64,000 nucleotides of DNA from Marinoscillum furvescens DSM 4134 (GCF_003386095.1 NZ_QREG01000002.1:64724-128723); one strand, 5' to 3'. Numbered from the stretch's first letter, positions 19,460 to 28,508 are shown. Numbers and translations: made by a program. The notes: generated from the sequence alone by a model not told the origin.

Positions 19460-19729
19460 TTACTTACGGATACCTAGTTCCGCGATGATTTTTCTGTATC
19501 GCTCGATATCTTTATTGTACAAGTAGTCGAGCAATCTTCTTCTTTTACCAACCAATTTCATCAAGCCAAGACGTGTAGAGTGGTCTTGTTTGTTTTGTTT
19601 GAGATGTTCCGTGAGGTGGTTGATACGGTGGGTAAAAAGCGCGATCTGTCCTTCTGATGAACCAGTATCTTCTTTACCGCTACCGTATTTGGTGAAGAAT
19701 TCTTCTTTCTTTTCCTTCGTTAAATACAT
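19460..19729 (-). CDS. rpsO: 30S ribosomal protein S15
   Basis: 89 residues, the usual length. It carries the conserved S15 pattern: [44 protein letters not shown]. It binds 16S rRNA and bridges to the 50S subunit. It has its own good promoter and is followed by a terminator and pnp. Confidence 0.98.
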   Translation of the reverse strand: MYLTKEKKEEFFTKYGSGKEDTGSSEGQIALFTHRINHLTEHLKQNKQDHSTRLGLMKLVGKRRRLLDYLYNKDIERYRKIIAELGIRK

Positions 19730-19770
19730 TCTCTGTTGTTTTCTCTTAATTATCCCTTAAAATCAAAGCG

Positions 19771-19801
19771 CAAATTTAGCCGGGATTGTATATAAATACA
19801 A
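19771..19801 (-). promoter_or_regulatory. Bacteroidota-type promoter of rpsO
   Basis: On the minus strand: TTG (19801-19799), a 20-bp spacer, TAAATTTG (19778-19771). This is an exact match to TTG / TAnnTTTG. The expected start near 19764 gives a leader of about 35 nt. Confidence 0.75.
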
Positions 19802-19809
19802 TAATGTGA

Positions 19810-21477
19810 TTATTTTTTCGAAAACCTCGTTTTGAGTTTATCTATCCAAACGTTATAAAAGTCGGTATCAAACAAACGAGCGTCGATTCTTGCCTGCCTT
19901 AAAAAGAACAAACCTATGGGCAACAAAGCCAGGTCGGCCACCCACACTGCCAAAACTGGGTCCATTACTCCTTCTTTTGCAGACTTTTCACAAATGATCC
20001 CAATTATGTAAAAGACCAAAAAGAATAAGATAGATACGATGACAGGCACACCCAACCCCCCTTTTTTGATGATAGCTCCTAAAGGAGCCCCTATCAGAAA
20101 CATCACAATACAGGCAAATGCCTGACTGTACTTTTTCCATTTCTCGATGATCCACCTTCGATGGTCTTTTTCCAGGTTTTTCACTCTAGACACCACTGAG
20201 GTAAGGTTTACTTTCACATTCTGTGCCTGATTTTTTGCCGTCTGTAACACATCTATTTTCCGCTTGGCAAGTGTGCTGTGCAAGTACTCCCAACTCATAG
20301 TGTCCAGCTTTGGCTTGCCCAGCACCACACCATTTGCTAATGAATCTGCATCTATCGCTGTAAGTGTACTGTCCTGATCGTCTTTGATTACCTTCAGCTC
20401 AGTACTGGGCAGTTTTGCCTGTAGTCGCATTCCAGCGCCTTCCGGGTCCTTCGCAAGTTTCTTTTGAACGGGGTTTTGAGTCAAAAAACTTAACATAGAA
20501 GCCTCTACAACAGACTGCTCGGTGGTATCCGCCTTCACTTCTTCTTTGGCCGGTGGAGCATTAGGCACCTTTAGCTCAGATTCCTTTAAGTGATATGAAA
20601 AGAAGCCGCGGGCGTTGGTAATAAATCCTTGCTTCGAAGTGTAAATAGAGCGCCCGAGGGAATCTATATCTACCGTCAGCTCAGAAATATTTTTCATCTG
20701 CCGGTTGTTTTGAAACAACTCTTCTTTCGTTCTTTTCAGGTCAAAAGAGGATAGGTTGAACACCATATCCATCCGGTTAAATTTCGTCCGATAAAACTGA
20801 TCAACGGGTTCTCGAGGTTTGGACTCTTCACTGTAATAGTTGCCATCGTACAGTTCTAGCTTGAGGTACTTGTCATTGTACATCATAAACATTCTACTAG
20901 AATCTGCCAGAATTACCCGATTGTTGCCTTTACCATCAGTATGGTCATAGATCAAAACATCTTTCAGCGTCTTATTATCGCTAAGCTTTTCTTTTACTTT
21001 GATGCTGTAGTCTGGTATGCCATTGTAAAACACCCCTTCTTTAATGTCCAATGCTGGCTTCTTATGCTTGATATCATACAGCAAGCTGTAGGCTTTTAGG
21101 TTGGCGGCAGGCACCACATGGTTCATAAACTGAAACGCCGCGAATGTGAGTATGATGACAAAAAAGAATATAGGCCGCAGGGCTCTCACCAAAGATATGC
21201 CTGCACTTTTGATGGCGGTTAGTTCGAAATTTTCCCCCAGGTTTCCGAAGGTCATCAGTGAAGACACCAACACCCCTAAGGGGAGTGCCGCCTGGAGCAT
21301 GTTGAGACTAAAATAAGTCAGCAGCTCCGCGAACACATCGAAACCGAGGTTTTTACCGACAAAATCGTCGAAGTATTTGAGCATGTACTGTATGAGTAGC
21401 ACAAAGGTGGCTACCACTGTAGTGAGTACAAATGGCCCAAAAAATGCTTTTAGAATTAACGTATCGAGCTTTCGCAT
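19810..21477 (-). CDS. LptF/LptG-family lipopolysaccharide export permease
   Basis: 555 residues. Membrane segments lie near 12-34, 50-75, 97-118, and three more in the last 120 residues (about 430-450, 458-480, 490-515). The N-terminal KLDTLILKAFFGPFVLTTVVATFVLL and GNLGENFELTAIKSAGISL are typical of the YjgP/YjgQ family. The family bridges inner membrane LptB2 to periplasmic LptC/A in LPS transport. The periplasmic part (about 120-425) is larger than in E. coli LptF/G (about 360 residues in total), as is common in Bacteroidota. Whether it acts as F or G cannot be decided here. Confidence 0.9.
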   Translation of the reverse strand: MRKLDTLILKAFFGPFVLTTVVATFVLLIQYMLKYFDDFVGKNLGFDVFAELLTYFSLNMLQAALPLGVLVSSLMTFGNLGENFELTAIKSAGISLVRALRPIFFFVIILTFAAFQFMNHVVPAANLKAYSLLYDIKHKKPALDIKEGVFYNGIPDYSIKVKEKLSDNKTLKDVLIYDHTDGKGNNRVILADSSRMFMMYNDKYLKLELYDGNYYSEESKPREPVDQFYRTKFNRMDMVFNLSSFDLKRTKEELFQNNRQMKNISELTVDIDSLGRSIYTSKQGFITNARGFFSYHLKESELKVPNAPPAKEEVKADTTEQSVVEASMLSFLTQNPVQKKLAKDPEGAGMRLQAKLPSTELKVIKDDQDSTLTAIDADSLANGVVLGKPKLDTMSWEYLHSTLAKRKIDVLQTAKNQAQNVKVNLTSVVSRVKNLEKDHRRWIIEKWKKYSQAFACIVMFLIGAPLGAIIKKGGLGVPVIVSILFFLVFYIIGIICEKSAKEGVMDPVLAVWVADLALLPIGLFFLRQARIDARLFDTDFYNVWIDKLKTRFSKK

Positions 21478-21536
21478 AAACCCCGCAAATATGAAAAGAA
21501 ATCCTCAAAGGAATACGCAAATAACCCGGGAGAAGT

Positions 21537-21932
21537 TTATCCTCCTACAATTTCCTTTAGATCATGAATCAAGCTATCATAGAGCTCTTGTTGCTCTTCC
21601 CGATCCATATCGCTGTAGTCAGTCACACGAATAAAAACCTCCTGAGTAAGCTCATTCATATCAAGCTTAAATTCCAGGTAGGTAGGGTCGTCATCTTCTG
21701 ACTGACCTTCTTCATCCAAAAACTCAAAGCGTACGTGAGAGTTGGTACGGCTAGACACCATCTTCGCCTTATTCTCATCTCCATCCCACAAAAAAGTAAA
21801 CACTTTATCCTCGTTGATATTGACATCATCAGCAAACCACTGGGCAAGGCCTGAAGCTGTACTGAAGTATGGATAAAGCATTTTCTTAGATGCGTTAATC
21901 GGATATTCTCCTATAAATTTTTCTTTCGGCAT
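21537..21932 (-). CDS. START-like/SRPBCC-fold small protein
   Basis: 131 residues. The pattern YPINASKKMLYPYFSTASGLAQWFADDV, followed by FLWDGDENKAKMVS and VRFEFLDEE, matches the Bacteroidota START-like family (SRPBCC ligand-binding fold). Partner and ligand are unknown. The gene lies 59 bp upstream of the lptF/G gene on the same strand and could share its transcript. Confidence 0.85.
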   Translation of the reverse strand: MPKEKFIGEYPINASKKMLYPYFSTASGLAQWFADDVNINEDKVFTFLWDGDENKAKMVSSRTNSHVRFEFLDEEGQSEDDDPTYLEFKLDMNELTQEVFIRVTDYSDMDREEQQELYDSLIHDLKEIVGG

Positions 21933-22006
21933 AGGTGAGGAATTTTAGGATAAGGTAAAAAAAAAATTGAAATCATCAATATGCTATGATAAAAAAGAAA
22001 TCTTCT

Positions 22007-22014
22007 TACATTTG
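22007..22014 (+). promoter_or_regulatory. Possible promoter -7 element upstream of the tRNA-Met array
   Basis: TACATTTG matches TAnnTTTG exactly, but no TTG lies at the normal distance upstream. It could drive the short frame at 22106 and the tRNA-Met repeat array. Confidence 0.35.
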
Positions 22015-22105
22015 CACCTCTTTTGAAAGGCAGCGAGCCCCAAACGGGGTTTCGGAGCTGAAATTGAGAGCTGAAAAAAGAAGTTTTTCAGGCGGAATAT
22101 AGTCA

Positions 22106-22266
22106 ATGAAAGTGGATTATATTCAAGAAATTGAGATTCTAGGTAAGAAAAATTGGTGCAAGAACTTTTCCACCAGGAAGGTCGATTGTTGGATGAAATA
22201 CTTCTGGTAAATATTACTAAAAAATTCATCTTGAGGATTGGCACCAAAAAAGAAAATACCATGTAA
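22106..22266 (+). pseudogene. Possible small frameshifted gene
   Basis: From ATG 22106 a frame reads MKVDYIQEIEILGKK and then drifts into an unlikely tail, stopping by 22211. A -1 shift in the A-run at 22148-22152 would continue it as LVQELFHQEGRLLDEILLV and on to a stop at 22266, giving about 53 residues in all. Both halves look protein-like, so a broken or sequencing-damaged small gene is plausible. No family is recognised. The rest of 21933-22320 has a CCCC-aaa-CGGGG hairpin and nothing else identifiable. Confidence 0.3.
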
Positions 22267-22320
22267 TTTCGCCCAGCTTTTTGAGCCATTTATTTAATTC
22301 TCTGGCAACAAAGTTGGAAA

Positions 22321-22741
22321 TGGTTAGAGCGTCGGATCGGCACGCGTAGTGTCATAACCCGGAGGTCTTAGCCAGGAAAATATTGTAAGAAGGAAATTTG
22401 GCGAGGTAGCCTACCTGCGGTAGGTAAACTCAGACAGATGATTTGAAAAATCGCCAAATGCTAAAAAAAAAGCATCAAATGGGTGCTAATAAATGGTTAG
22501 AGCGTCGGATCGGCACGCGTAGTGTCATAACCCGGAGGTCTTAGCCAGGAAAATATTGAAAAATGAAATTTGGCGAGGTAGCCTACCTGCGGTAGGTAAA
22601 CTCAGACGGATGATTTGAAAAATCGCCAAACGCTAAAAAAAGCATCGAAAGGATGCTAATAAATGGTTAGAGCGTCGGATCGGCACGCGTAGTGTCTTAA
22701 CCCGGAGGTCTTAGCCAGGAAAATATTGAAAAATGAAATTT
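22321..22741 (+). repeat. Three pseudo-tRNA-Met units with hairpin-expanded loops
   Basis: The motif tggttagagcg starts at 22321, 22494 and 22664, and again inside the real tRNA at 22758 (steps 173, 170, 94). Each unit carries tRNA-Met segments in order, interrupted by inserts. After G10 is a hairpin (CTACC-TGC-GGTAG). In the D-loop is a block of about 55 nt containing GCATC-gaaag-GATGC. In the anticodon loop just before CAT is GGCAC-gcgta-GTGTC. The T-arm and acceptor 3' strand are replaced by unrelated sequence. Units are nearly identical; the third has CTT instead of CAT. They cannot fold as normal tRNAs. Confidence 0.88.
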
Positions 22742-22815
22742 GGCGAGGTAGCTCAGATGGTTAGAGCGTCGGATTCATAACCCGGAGGTCGGGGGTTCGA
22801 CTCCCCCCCTCGCTA
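22742..22815 (+). tRNA. tRNA-Met (anticodon CAT), elongator type
   Basis: 74 nt without CCA. Acceptor GGCGAGG/CCTCGCT (G1-U72 wobble), D-arm GCTC/GAGC, anticodon loop TTCATAA, T-arm GGGGG/CCCCC with loop TTCGACT, discriminator A. The lowest anticodon-stem pair is A-C, which I recall in other Bacteroidota tRNA-Met genes. A tRNA-Ile with modified CAU is the alternative; initiator tRNA is unlikely because G29-31:C39-41 is absent. Confidence 0.93.
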
Positions 22816-22818
22816 CTA

Positions 22819-22847
22819 AAAAGCTCGCAGCAATGCGAGCTTTTTTT
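22819..22847 (+). terminator. Rho-independent terminator of tRNA-Met
   Basis: AAGCTCGCA-GCAA-TGCGAGCTT: a 9-bp perfect stem with a GCAA tetraloop, ending in a run of T (to 22847). Confidence 0.95.
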
Positions 22848-22893
22848 GTTTCTATCATTCCCTCAGATTGTGGCGAAGTTCCTGTAAATTCGT

Positions 22894-22912
22894 ATTACAC
22901 ATACCGTGTAAT
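22894..22912 (+). promoter_or_regulatory. Palindrome ATTACAC-N5-GTGTAAT abutting a start codon
   Basis: A perfect 7-bp inverted repeat with a 5-nt centre, ending directly before the ATG at 22913. As RNA it would fold a hairpin over the initiation region; as DNA it resembles an operator. Which applies cannot be told. Confidence 0.45.
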
Positions 22913-23515
22913 ATGAAAAGATCGTGGAACGAACATGTGGAGCTTTTTAATGGCAAGTCCACACCTCCAGCCGCTACCCTTACCAAGGCACTTGAATTAC
23001 TAAAATCACAAACTGAAAATACTAGTAAACGAGCAATAGATCTGGGATGTGGTAGTGGGAGTGATACAATGGCCTTAATTCAGCAAGGCTGGCAAGTATT
23101 AGCAATAGATCAAGAAGCAAAAATCATCCAACACCTGGTTCAGCAGCTGCCTGCGCCACTCCCCTCTCTAACTACAAGATGCACCACCTTTGAAGCACTC
23201 GAAACATTACCACCCGCTGATTTGATCAATGCGTCTTTCTCCTTACCATTTTGCAATCCCGCTCATTTTGATCAACTCTGGGATACTATTACCTCCAGTC
23301 TGGTCCAGGGCGGTTACTTTGCAGGGCACTTTTTTGGTCCTGAAGACGACTGGGCACCCAACCCAAGCATGATCTTTCACGATACTATGGCTATAGAACA
23401 GCTATTCAGGGGTTTCAGAATAGCAGCACACAAAGAAGTAAATAAAACTGGAAAAACAATTTCTGGTGACAGCAAGCACTGGCATGTCCATCACCTGGTA
23501 GCCTGTAAACTATAG
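22913..23515 (+). CDS. Class I SAM-dependent methyltransferase
   Basis: About 200 residues from ATG 22913 (MKRSWNEHVELFNG). An upstream in-frame start at 22868 would lie right behind the tRNA terminator and is less likely. Motif I is AIDLGCGSGSDTMALIQQGW, with the acidic end of beta-2 in VLAIDQEA. ADLINASFSLPFCNPAHF resembles the post-IV region of small-molecule methyltransferases. Substrate unknown. It converges with the MATE gene with a one-base gap. Confidence 0.82.
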   Translation: MKRSWNEHVELFNGKSTPPAATLTKALELLKSQTENTSKRAIDLGCGSGSDTMALIQQGWQVLAIDQEAKIIQHLVQQLPAPLPSLTTRCTTFEALETLPPADLINASFSLPFCNPAHFDQLWDTITSSLVQGGYFAGHFFGPEDDWAPNPSMIFHDTMAIEQLFRGFRIAAHKEVNKTGKTISGDSKHWHVHHLVACKL

Positions 23516-23516
23516 G

Positions 23517-24866
23517 TTAAGAAAAAGAGTAAGAAGTATAGGCCCTGGCCTCCCTGCGAAGTATCCATACTGCCAATAGCGCGTAGATAACGTTTTCCAA
23601 ACCAAGCATATAGTAGATACCAAAACTTCCCCATACTCCTGTAGCAGCCAGCAAGGCAACAAACGGCAAGAATAGTATCACCTGCCTGCCAACAGGCAAA
23701 AAGCTTGCTATTTTACTTTGGCCAACGGCCTGAAAGTATATAATAGCGCTGGAGGCCAATGGTAAAAAAGGCAATACTCCAAAGATGACTCTCACGACTG
23801 TGCGCTCTCCAGCCATCAAAATTATGTCAGGAATCAACAATCCTACGAACCAGGATGGAAATAGCAATATGGGTGTAATAAGCAAACAAGCAAAAAGAAC
23901 CCCTACACCTTGAAAGACTTTTAGCGCCTGCAAACACCTCTGCCATTCTCCTGCCCCGAAGTTTACTCCGATTACAGGTTGGAGGGGCTGCATTATGCCC
24001 AAAACTGGAACGGCAACAAAGGAAAACAGTCGATATGCAGCACTAAACACGATCAAATCATGAGCACTTCCATACCAGGTAACAAATCGGAAAACCACGA
24101 ACTGTCGAAGTACATTGGCTAGCTGAAGCAGCAAGGAAGAAACTCCAACTTTGGCCACTTCCATCATCACCTCACGATCCAGGCTTATAGCTACTTTCCC
24201 CACCGAAAACAGGGCTTTGCCACATAAAAAGTAAGCATAAGTACCAGCCGAATACACTAACATCGCAACGATACTACTCCAGGCCGCTCCCTCCACTCCC
24301 ATATTTAGCGTAGTGATAAAAAATGGAGTAAGTACAAGATTGATAGCCACAGCAACCACAGTAAACATCATAGCTTGTTTCATCTTACCCTCAGCACGTA
24401 TGAGGGCATTGGCCGATAGCCCAAAGACACTAAAAAAGACCCCACAAGCATAAGTTTCGAGGTAAGCTACCCCAAACTGCCTAACAACACCCTGAGCGCC
24501 CATCGCATCCATTATTTCTCCCGCAAAGCAGTACCCAACAGCCATCACCAACCCCGAACAAATACAGGACGAGACGATGAGGTTTGGTAAAATCTTCTCT
24601 TGAGAAGGCACATCGCCTCTACCTATGGCTCGGCTAAGCATAGATGAAAACCCCACCGCTAGCAAACCAGTAAAACTGCTCACTATCAGTGTAAACGGGA
24701 ACACCAATGACACGCCAGCAAAAGCTTCAGCACTAAGCAAGTTCCCCAGATAAACAGCGTCAACAAGGGAATTAATGGATAAGACCAACATACCAAGCAT
24801 ACCTGGTACCGAAAGACGTAAAAGGAGCCTGAAAGGAGAATCGCTCAGCAATCTTAAGTCTTTCAT
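23517..24866 (-). CDS. MATE-family multidrug/metabolite exporter
   Basis: 449 residues with about 12 hydrophobic segments in two MatE halves (about 15-180 and 235-400). PGMLGMLVLSINSLVDAVYLGNL at the N-terminus is the family signature. MATE proteins export organic compounds by Na+ or H+ antiport. It is the last gene of the collinear block that starts with the Cys/His peptide at 36173, one base after the DUF5916 gene, so it may export that pathway's product (inference). Residues PVGRQV lie on a GC palindrome (23683-23698) that looks like an inserted repeat. Confidence 0.9.
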   Translation of the reverse strand: MKDLRLLSDSPFRLLLRLSVPGMLGMLVLSINSLVDAVYLGNLLSAEAFAGVSLVFPFTLIVSSFTGLLAVGFSSMLSRAIGRGDVPSQEKILPNLIVSSCICSGLVMAVGYCFAGEIMDAMGAQGVVRQFGVAYLETYACGVFFSVFGLSANALIRAEGKMKQAMMFTVVAVAINLVLTPFFITTLNMGVEGAAWSSIVAMLVYSAGTYAYFLCGKALFSVGKVAISLDREVMMEVAKVGVSSLLLQLANVLRQFVVFRFVTWYGSAHDLIVFSAAYRLFSFVAVPVLGIMQPLQPVIGVNFGAGEWQRCLQALKVFQGVGVLFACLLITPILLFPSWFVGLLIPDIILMAGERTVVRVIFGVLPFLPLASSAIIYFQAVGQSKIASFLPVGRQVILFLPFVALLAATGVWGSFGIYYMLGLENVIYALLAVWILRREARAYTSYSFS

Positions 24867-24867
24867 C

Positions 24868-27072
24868 TTAAAATTGCTTCAGAAAGGTGATTTTACCGAT
24901 GACTTGTTGTTGGCGGTAGTTTCCTTCAAGCAGTTCAGCGTTGGTATCATTGAATACCAGATAAACGAACGATAAAGGACGGTACTCCCAACTACCTCTA
25001 ACATTCCACCTCCCTTGTTTGTCGAATGAGTTGTACTGATAAAAAGCTGACAACTGAATTCGGGGGTTCAAGGCAAATCGTGCACCAAGTGTTGTCAAAT
25101 TTGTCTTTAAGTTTTGAAATGACTCCCCCAGATCCTGAAGGTTGTTATACTCATGAGAAGCAGTAAATGCCACATGTGGTATGGGGGCATACCGAACGCC
25201 TCCAGTCACAGTCAGTCGTTTTCCATTGTAAAAGCCTCCCCAGCTTAGTTTTCCAGATATCGAAAATGACTTGGACTGATCCGTATTGTACGTGACCTGA
25301 TGTCTGGTGTAGTAATAGCTATCCTGAGCTATGGGTATGCCTAAAGGTGCAAAATTGAAATTGATGTTTTGCCATGTGGGGTAAAGCGCATACTCAAAAA
25401 AACTTCCATCTGTAAAAATCAAATAGATTGGAAACAAATATATACTCGCCTGCTGGAAGTTTCCGGGATCATTGGCGTCATGGTAATAATTAAAAAATGC
25501 TCCTGGATCAAACCTCCGAATCCACGAAATGTGTTTTGGCCTGAAAATGTAGTACCCTCCGGGGTTATGCCAGATCACATTTTTTTGGAATACAAATCCC
25601 ATATCAGGACTGTAATCTTTTGTCACAAAATTGGTGAGCCACCCAAGATAAAATCTATTGGCATTGTAACTGGCGAATACTTTACCAGCCAATCCAAGCG
25701 TATCATTTGAATTGTCACGCGAGCCTGACAGTAGATACGAAAATGTGAGCTCACTTTTGGGCCTTATCAGCCCATCCACAGTCAGTGTGGTGTTATTGCT
25801 TTGGGAGGTACCCAGCTCATCAGATGCTTCATCTAACCTGTGGGTAAGCATCACTCCTACATTATTTTCTTTAGCGTAGCTCTGCAAATACCTGCCTACT
25901 GCAAAGCTGGCCGCAGGACTATTTTCGGTAGCTGACTGATGTATATACAAACCGGCTACTGAGCGTTTGTCATCCCGCTGCGTATACCTCACCCCTGCAT
26001 CTATTTTTGCGGGCTCAGCATTGAAATCACCCTGCAAGCCAATAGTGCGGCTAAAGAACGGAATCACTGAATAATCCCCCGCTCCAGCCCATAGACCAGA
26101 GTTTTCCAGGAAAAACTGCCTTCGTTCGGGAAAGAAAATATTGAAACGCTCCAGGTTATTCACTGCCCGGTCCACGTCTGCCTGTGCAAAATCCGTGTTG
26201 AAGGTAAGATCTAGCACCGAACGGGGATTAATTGCCCATTTCACATCTCCGCCAAACTTTACATCTCCATCAGCATTAGTCTGTCCATCACTTTTTACCT
26301 GCTCTTGCTGATATAGCAAGTAAGGCTCTACACGCACATTTGCACTGGGTGCAGGTAGTTTCAGGCCTTTGAGCTGCGCGGCATAGGTCATGCGATAAGG
26401 CGAGAAAGACTGTGGAATAGCTGGAAATACTGTTTGCTCATAAGCTCTGCGCGCCATACGCGTAAATGTCACTCCCCAGGTAACCGAATCCGGATGAGCT
26501 GCTTGCTCATACCTTATAGACTTGAAGGGTATAGCAAATTCCGCAAAATATCCTGTATCGGTCTGATGAGTGCGAACACTCCAGAGCGCATTCCAATTTA
26601 CATCTGTATGGCTATCGTTGAAGTTTTGAAGGTCTCGTTGATTACCATACGGAGTGGCCTGAAAGGCTACGCAATATTGTTTCAGGTTTTGCGGATCTAA
26701 CTGAATCCCAAAAACATCATTTTCACCCCATACAAAATCTCTTCGAAGGTCTTGCACCCGAACACCGTCTTTGCCAAGAGAGTCTCTACAATACACTCCC
26801 AGATAAAGATTTTTATGATCAAACAGCAGTTTTACCTCCGTCTCAAACTGATAATCTCCGCCTTGTCTTGGTTCGATTCGGAAGAAATCACGAATTATCT
26901 GAGCGTGATTCCAAACCGGCTCACTAAGTTTACCGTCAATTTTTACAGGACTGTTGATCGGCTCTGCATAAACATTTTGTGGATTTTCTGGTGGTGAAAA
27001 ATTCTGAGCATGCTGACTTTTAGATAGGAAAGCAATGCCTAGCAACCCAAATAAAAGGAGACAATTTTTCAT
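24868..27072 (-). CDS. DUF5916 protein with CBM9-like domain, outer-membrane type
   Basis: About 734 residues from ATG 27072, which overlaps the upstream permease stop as ATGA; a GTG six bases earlier is less likely. Signal peptide to about residue 20 (SKSQ). A carbohydrate-binding/DOMON-like (CBM9-type) domain lies at about 40-235 (VKIDGKLSEPVWNHAQ, WGENDVFGIQLD). It is followed by a long beta-strand-rich DUF5916 region ending in a C-terminal aromatic strand (GKITFLKQF), consistent with an outer-membrane barrel. Function unknown. Its position between transporter genes suggests a role in handling the same ligand (inference). Confidence 0.82.
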   Translation of the reverse strand: MKNCLLLFGLLGIAFLSKSQHAQNFSPPENPQNVYAEPINSPVKIDGKLSEPVWNHAQIIRDFFRIEPRQGGDYQFETEVKLLFDHKNLYLGVYCRDSLGKDGVRVQDLRRDFVWGENDVFGIQLDPQNLKQYCVAFQATPYGNQRDLQNFNDSHTDVNWNALWSVRTHQTDTGYFAEFAIPFKSIRYEQAAHPDSVTWGVTFTRMARRAYEQTVFPAIPQSFSPYRMTYAAQLKGLKLPAPSANVRVEPYLLYQQEQVKSDGQTNADGDVKFGGDVKWAINPRSVLDLTFNTDFAQADVDRAVNNLERFNIFFPERRQFFLENSGLWAGAGDYSVIPFFSRTIGLQGDFNAEPAKIDAGVRYTQRDDKRSVAGLYIHQSATENSPAASFAVGRYLQSYAKENNVGVMLTHRLDEASDELGTSQSNNTTLTVDGLIRPKSELTFSYLLSGSRDNSNDTLGLAGKVFASYNANRFYLGWLTNFVTKDYSPDMGFVFQKNVIWHNPGGYYIFRPKHISWIRRFDPGAFFNYYHDANDPGNFQQASIYLFPIYLIFTDGSFFEYALYPTWQNINFNFAPLGIPIAQDSYYYTRHQVTYNTDQSKSFSISGKLSWGGFYNGKRLTVTGGVRYAPIPHVAFTASHEYNNLQDLGESFQNLKTNLTTLGARFALNPRIQLSAFYQYNSFDKQGRWNVRGSWEYRPLSFVYLVFNDTNAELLEGNYRQQQVIGKITFLKQF

Positions 27073-28508
27073 AAACACTCCTCTTTTTTGAATTTGACAA
27101 ACCCGATAGAAAACACCAGAATGGCCGCACAGGCTATGGTAAATATGCCTTTAAAAATAGGAAACCATTTATTACCATTTTGCACCATAGAAAAAACAGG
27201 CAGTTGCTCATAGTCTTCCCTGGAAATAGGCCTGTTTTGAAACAGACGACTAAAATAAAAGTCACTGATTTGCTGATGAAAAGAGACCAACTGGTCCTGA
27301 AAATGGAGAAACTGCCCCAGGTCTGTATCCACCACTTTCACCAAAACTTCCTGCATATAGGCCGCCGGACTAAGCCATAGATAGTTAGCCGCCCACTGCT
27401 GACGTCTGATTACCCCCTCATAATACGCATCTACTTCTTGCCGATGATGAATATCTTTTAAGGATGTAAACGCAGCGTAAGCTTTAGGCAGGAGATTTTC
27501 TTCAAGCGCACTATCACTTTTTGCAAGCTCAGGTTTGTGTTCCAAAAACTCATTGATCACGGCCAGCGCTTCCTCTTTATCATCTTCATTTTCCAGCCCC
27601 GTTCTGCGAGTCAGATCAGCCAGTGCTACACTGTTTAGCGGGTAGCGTGTAGTCACTATAACGTTTAAGACGGCAGGGACTATAATCAAAAACAACAACC
27701 AACAACCTACAGCAGCTATCGCATTAAAAGAAGAGCTTTTGCGAAAGCTGACTATGGCAAACAACAACCCAAACCAAAAGGCACAATATACGATCACACA
27801 CACCAACCAAACCAGCGCAGGCAACCAGTTTTGTGACTGCAACGGGTTTCCAGAAGTGTATAAGCCAATAATAGATAGCAAGAGACCAAGCCCTACCACA
27901 AGTGTGAAATAGCAAAGCATCCGAATCAATAGAACCTTATGAACACTCGTTGCTTGCACCTTTAAGAGCGCAAGGATGCCATGCTCCTTGTCTGAAGCAT
28001 AAAGGCCATAACCAAATGCTATAATCAGTAGTGGAAAAAGATAAACCAGCACAAAAGCCAGGTCAAAATTTCCAGTAAGTAAATTTCCAGGGTTTGCTAA
28101 CTCATTTTCAAAAAGCTGATAATACAAACTCATTGCAGTGAGCCGATAGTAATACCGATACAGGTCACGCTGGCCAATAGCCAATGCTGCAAAGTCATGA
28201 GGTGGTAAAACAGCATGATACCCATGTCTGTACCATGCATATGCAGGGCGTGATGCTACATCATGCGTTTGCTCCTGCTCCAATGTTTTCAACTCTTCCG
28301 TAAAACTGGACTTATATGCATCAAATTCGGACTGCTCCAGTTTCATCACGGCATTTATAGTATCGCGCTGATCAATTATTTCGGCTTGACCATGATAAAT
28401 AGCATACAGACCAAACAAAAACAGGACCCCCAACATGAGCAGCTGGAATCGATTACGAATGAACACTTTCCATTCGTATTGGATTATTTTTCGTGTCGCC
28501 CTATTCAT
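27069..28508 (-). CDS. ABC-2-type transporter permease with DUF3526 domain (second of pair)
   Basis: 479 residues. One N-terminal membrane helix (about 20-40), then a large extracytoplasmic loop, then about four to five helices at 140-290 and one C-terminal helix. YASDKEHGILALLKVQ resembles the cytoplasmic coupling region of NosY/ABC-2 permeases (ERETGTL-like). Starts 8 bp inside its paralogue. Together with the ATPase and first permease it forms one ABC transporter, probably an exporter or an outer-membrane-energising system. Confidence 0.82.
   Translation of the reverse strand: MNRATRKIIQYEWKVFIRNRFQLLMLGVLFLFGLYAIYHGQAEIIDQRDTINAVMKLEQSEFDAYKSSFTEELKTLEQEQTHDVASRPAYAWYRHGYHAVLPPHDFAALAIGQRDLYRYYYRLTAMSLYYQLFENELANPGNLLTGNFDLAFVLVYLFPLLIIAFGYGLYASDKEHGILALLKVQATSVHKVLLIRMLCYFTLVVGLGLLLSIIGLYTSGNPLQSQNWLPALVWLVCVIVYCAFWFGLLFAIVSFRKSSSFNAIAAVGCWLLFLIIVPAVLNVIVTTRYPLNSVALADLTRRTGLENEDDKEEALAVINEFLEHKPELAKSDSALEENLLPKAYAAFTSLKDIHHRQEVDAYYEGVIRRQQWAANYLWLSPAAYMQEVLVKVVDTDLGQFLHFQDQLVSFHQQISDFYFSRLFQNRPISREDYEQLPVFSMVQNGNKWFPIFKGIFTIACAAILVFSIGFVKFKKEECL

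Noticed and set aside
21984-22289. A 101-codon open frame on the minus strand upstream of tRNA-Met
   Set aside because: Low-complexity product without recognisable features; the opposite strand shows a better, if broken, small frame.
22321-22815. CRISPR-like repeat array
   Set aside because: Units are about 170 bp, near-identical over their full length, with no unique spacers and no cas genes nearby.
22742-22815. Initiator tRNA-fMet
   Set aside because: The three consecutive G-C pairs of the initiator anticodon stem are absent; the stem contains a U-G and an A-C pair.
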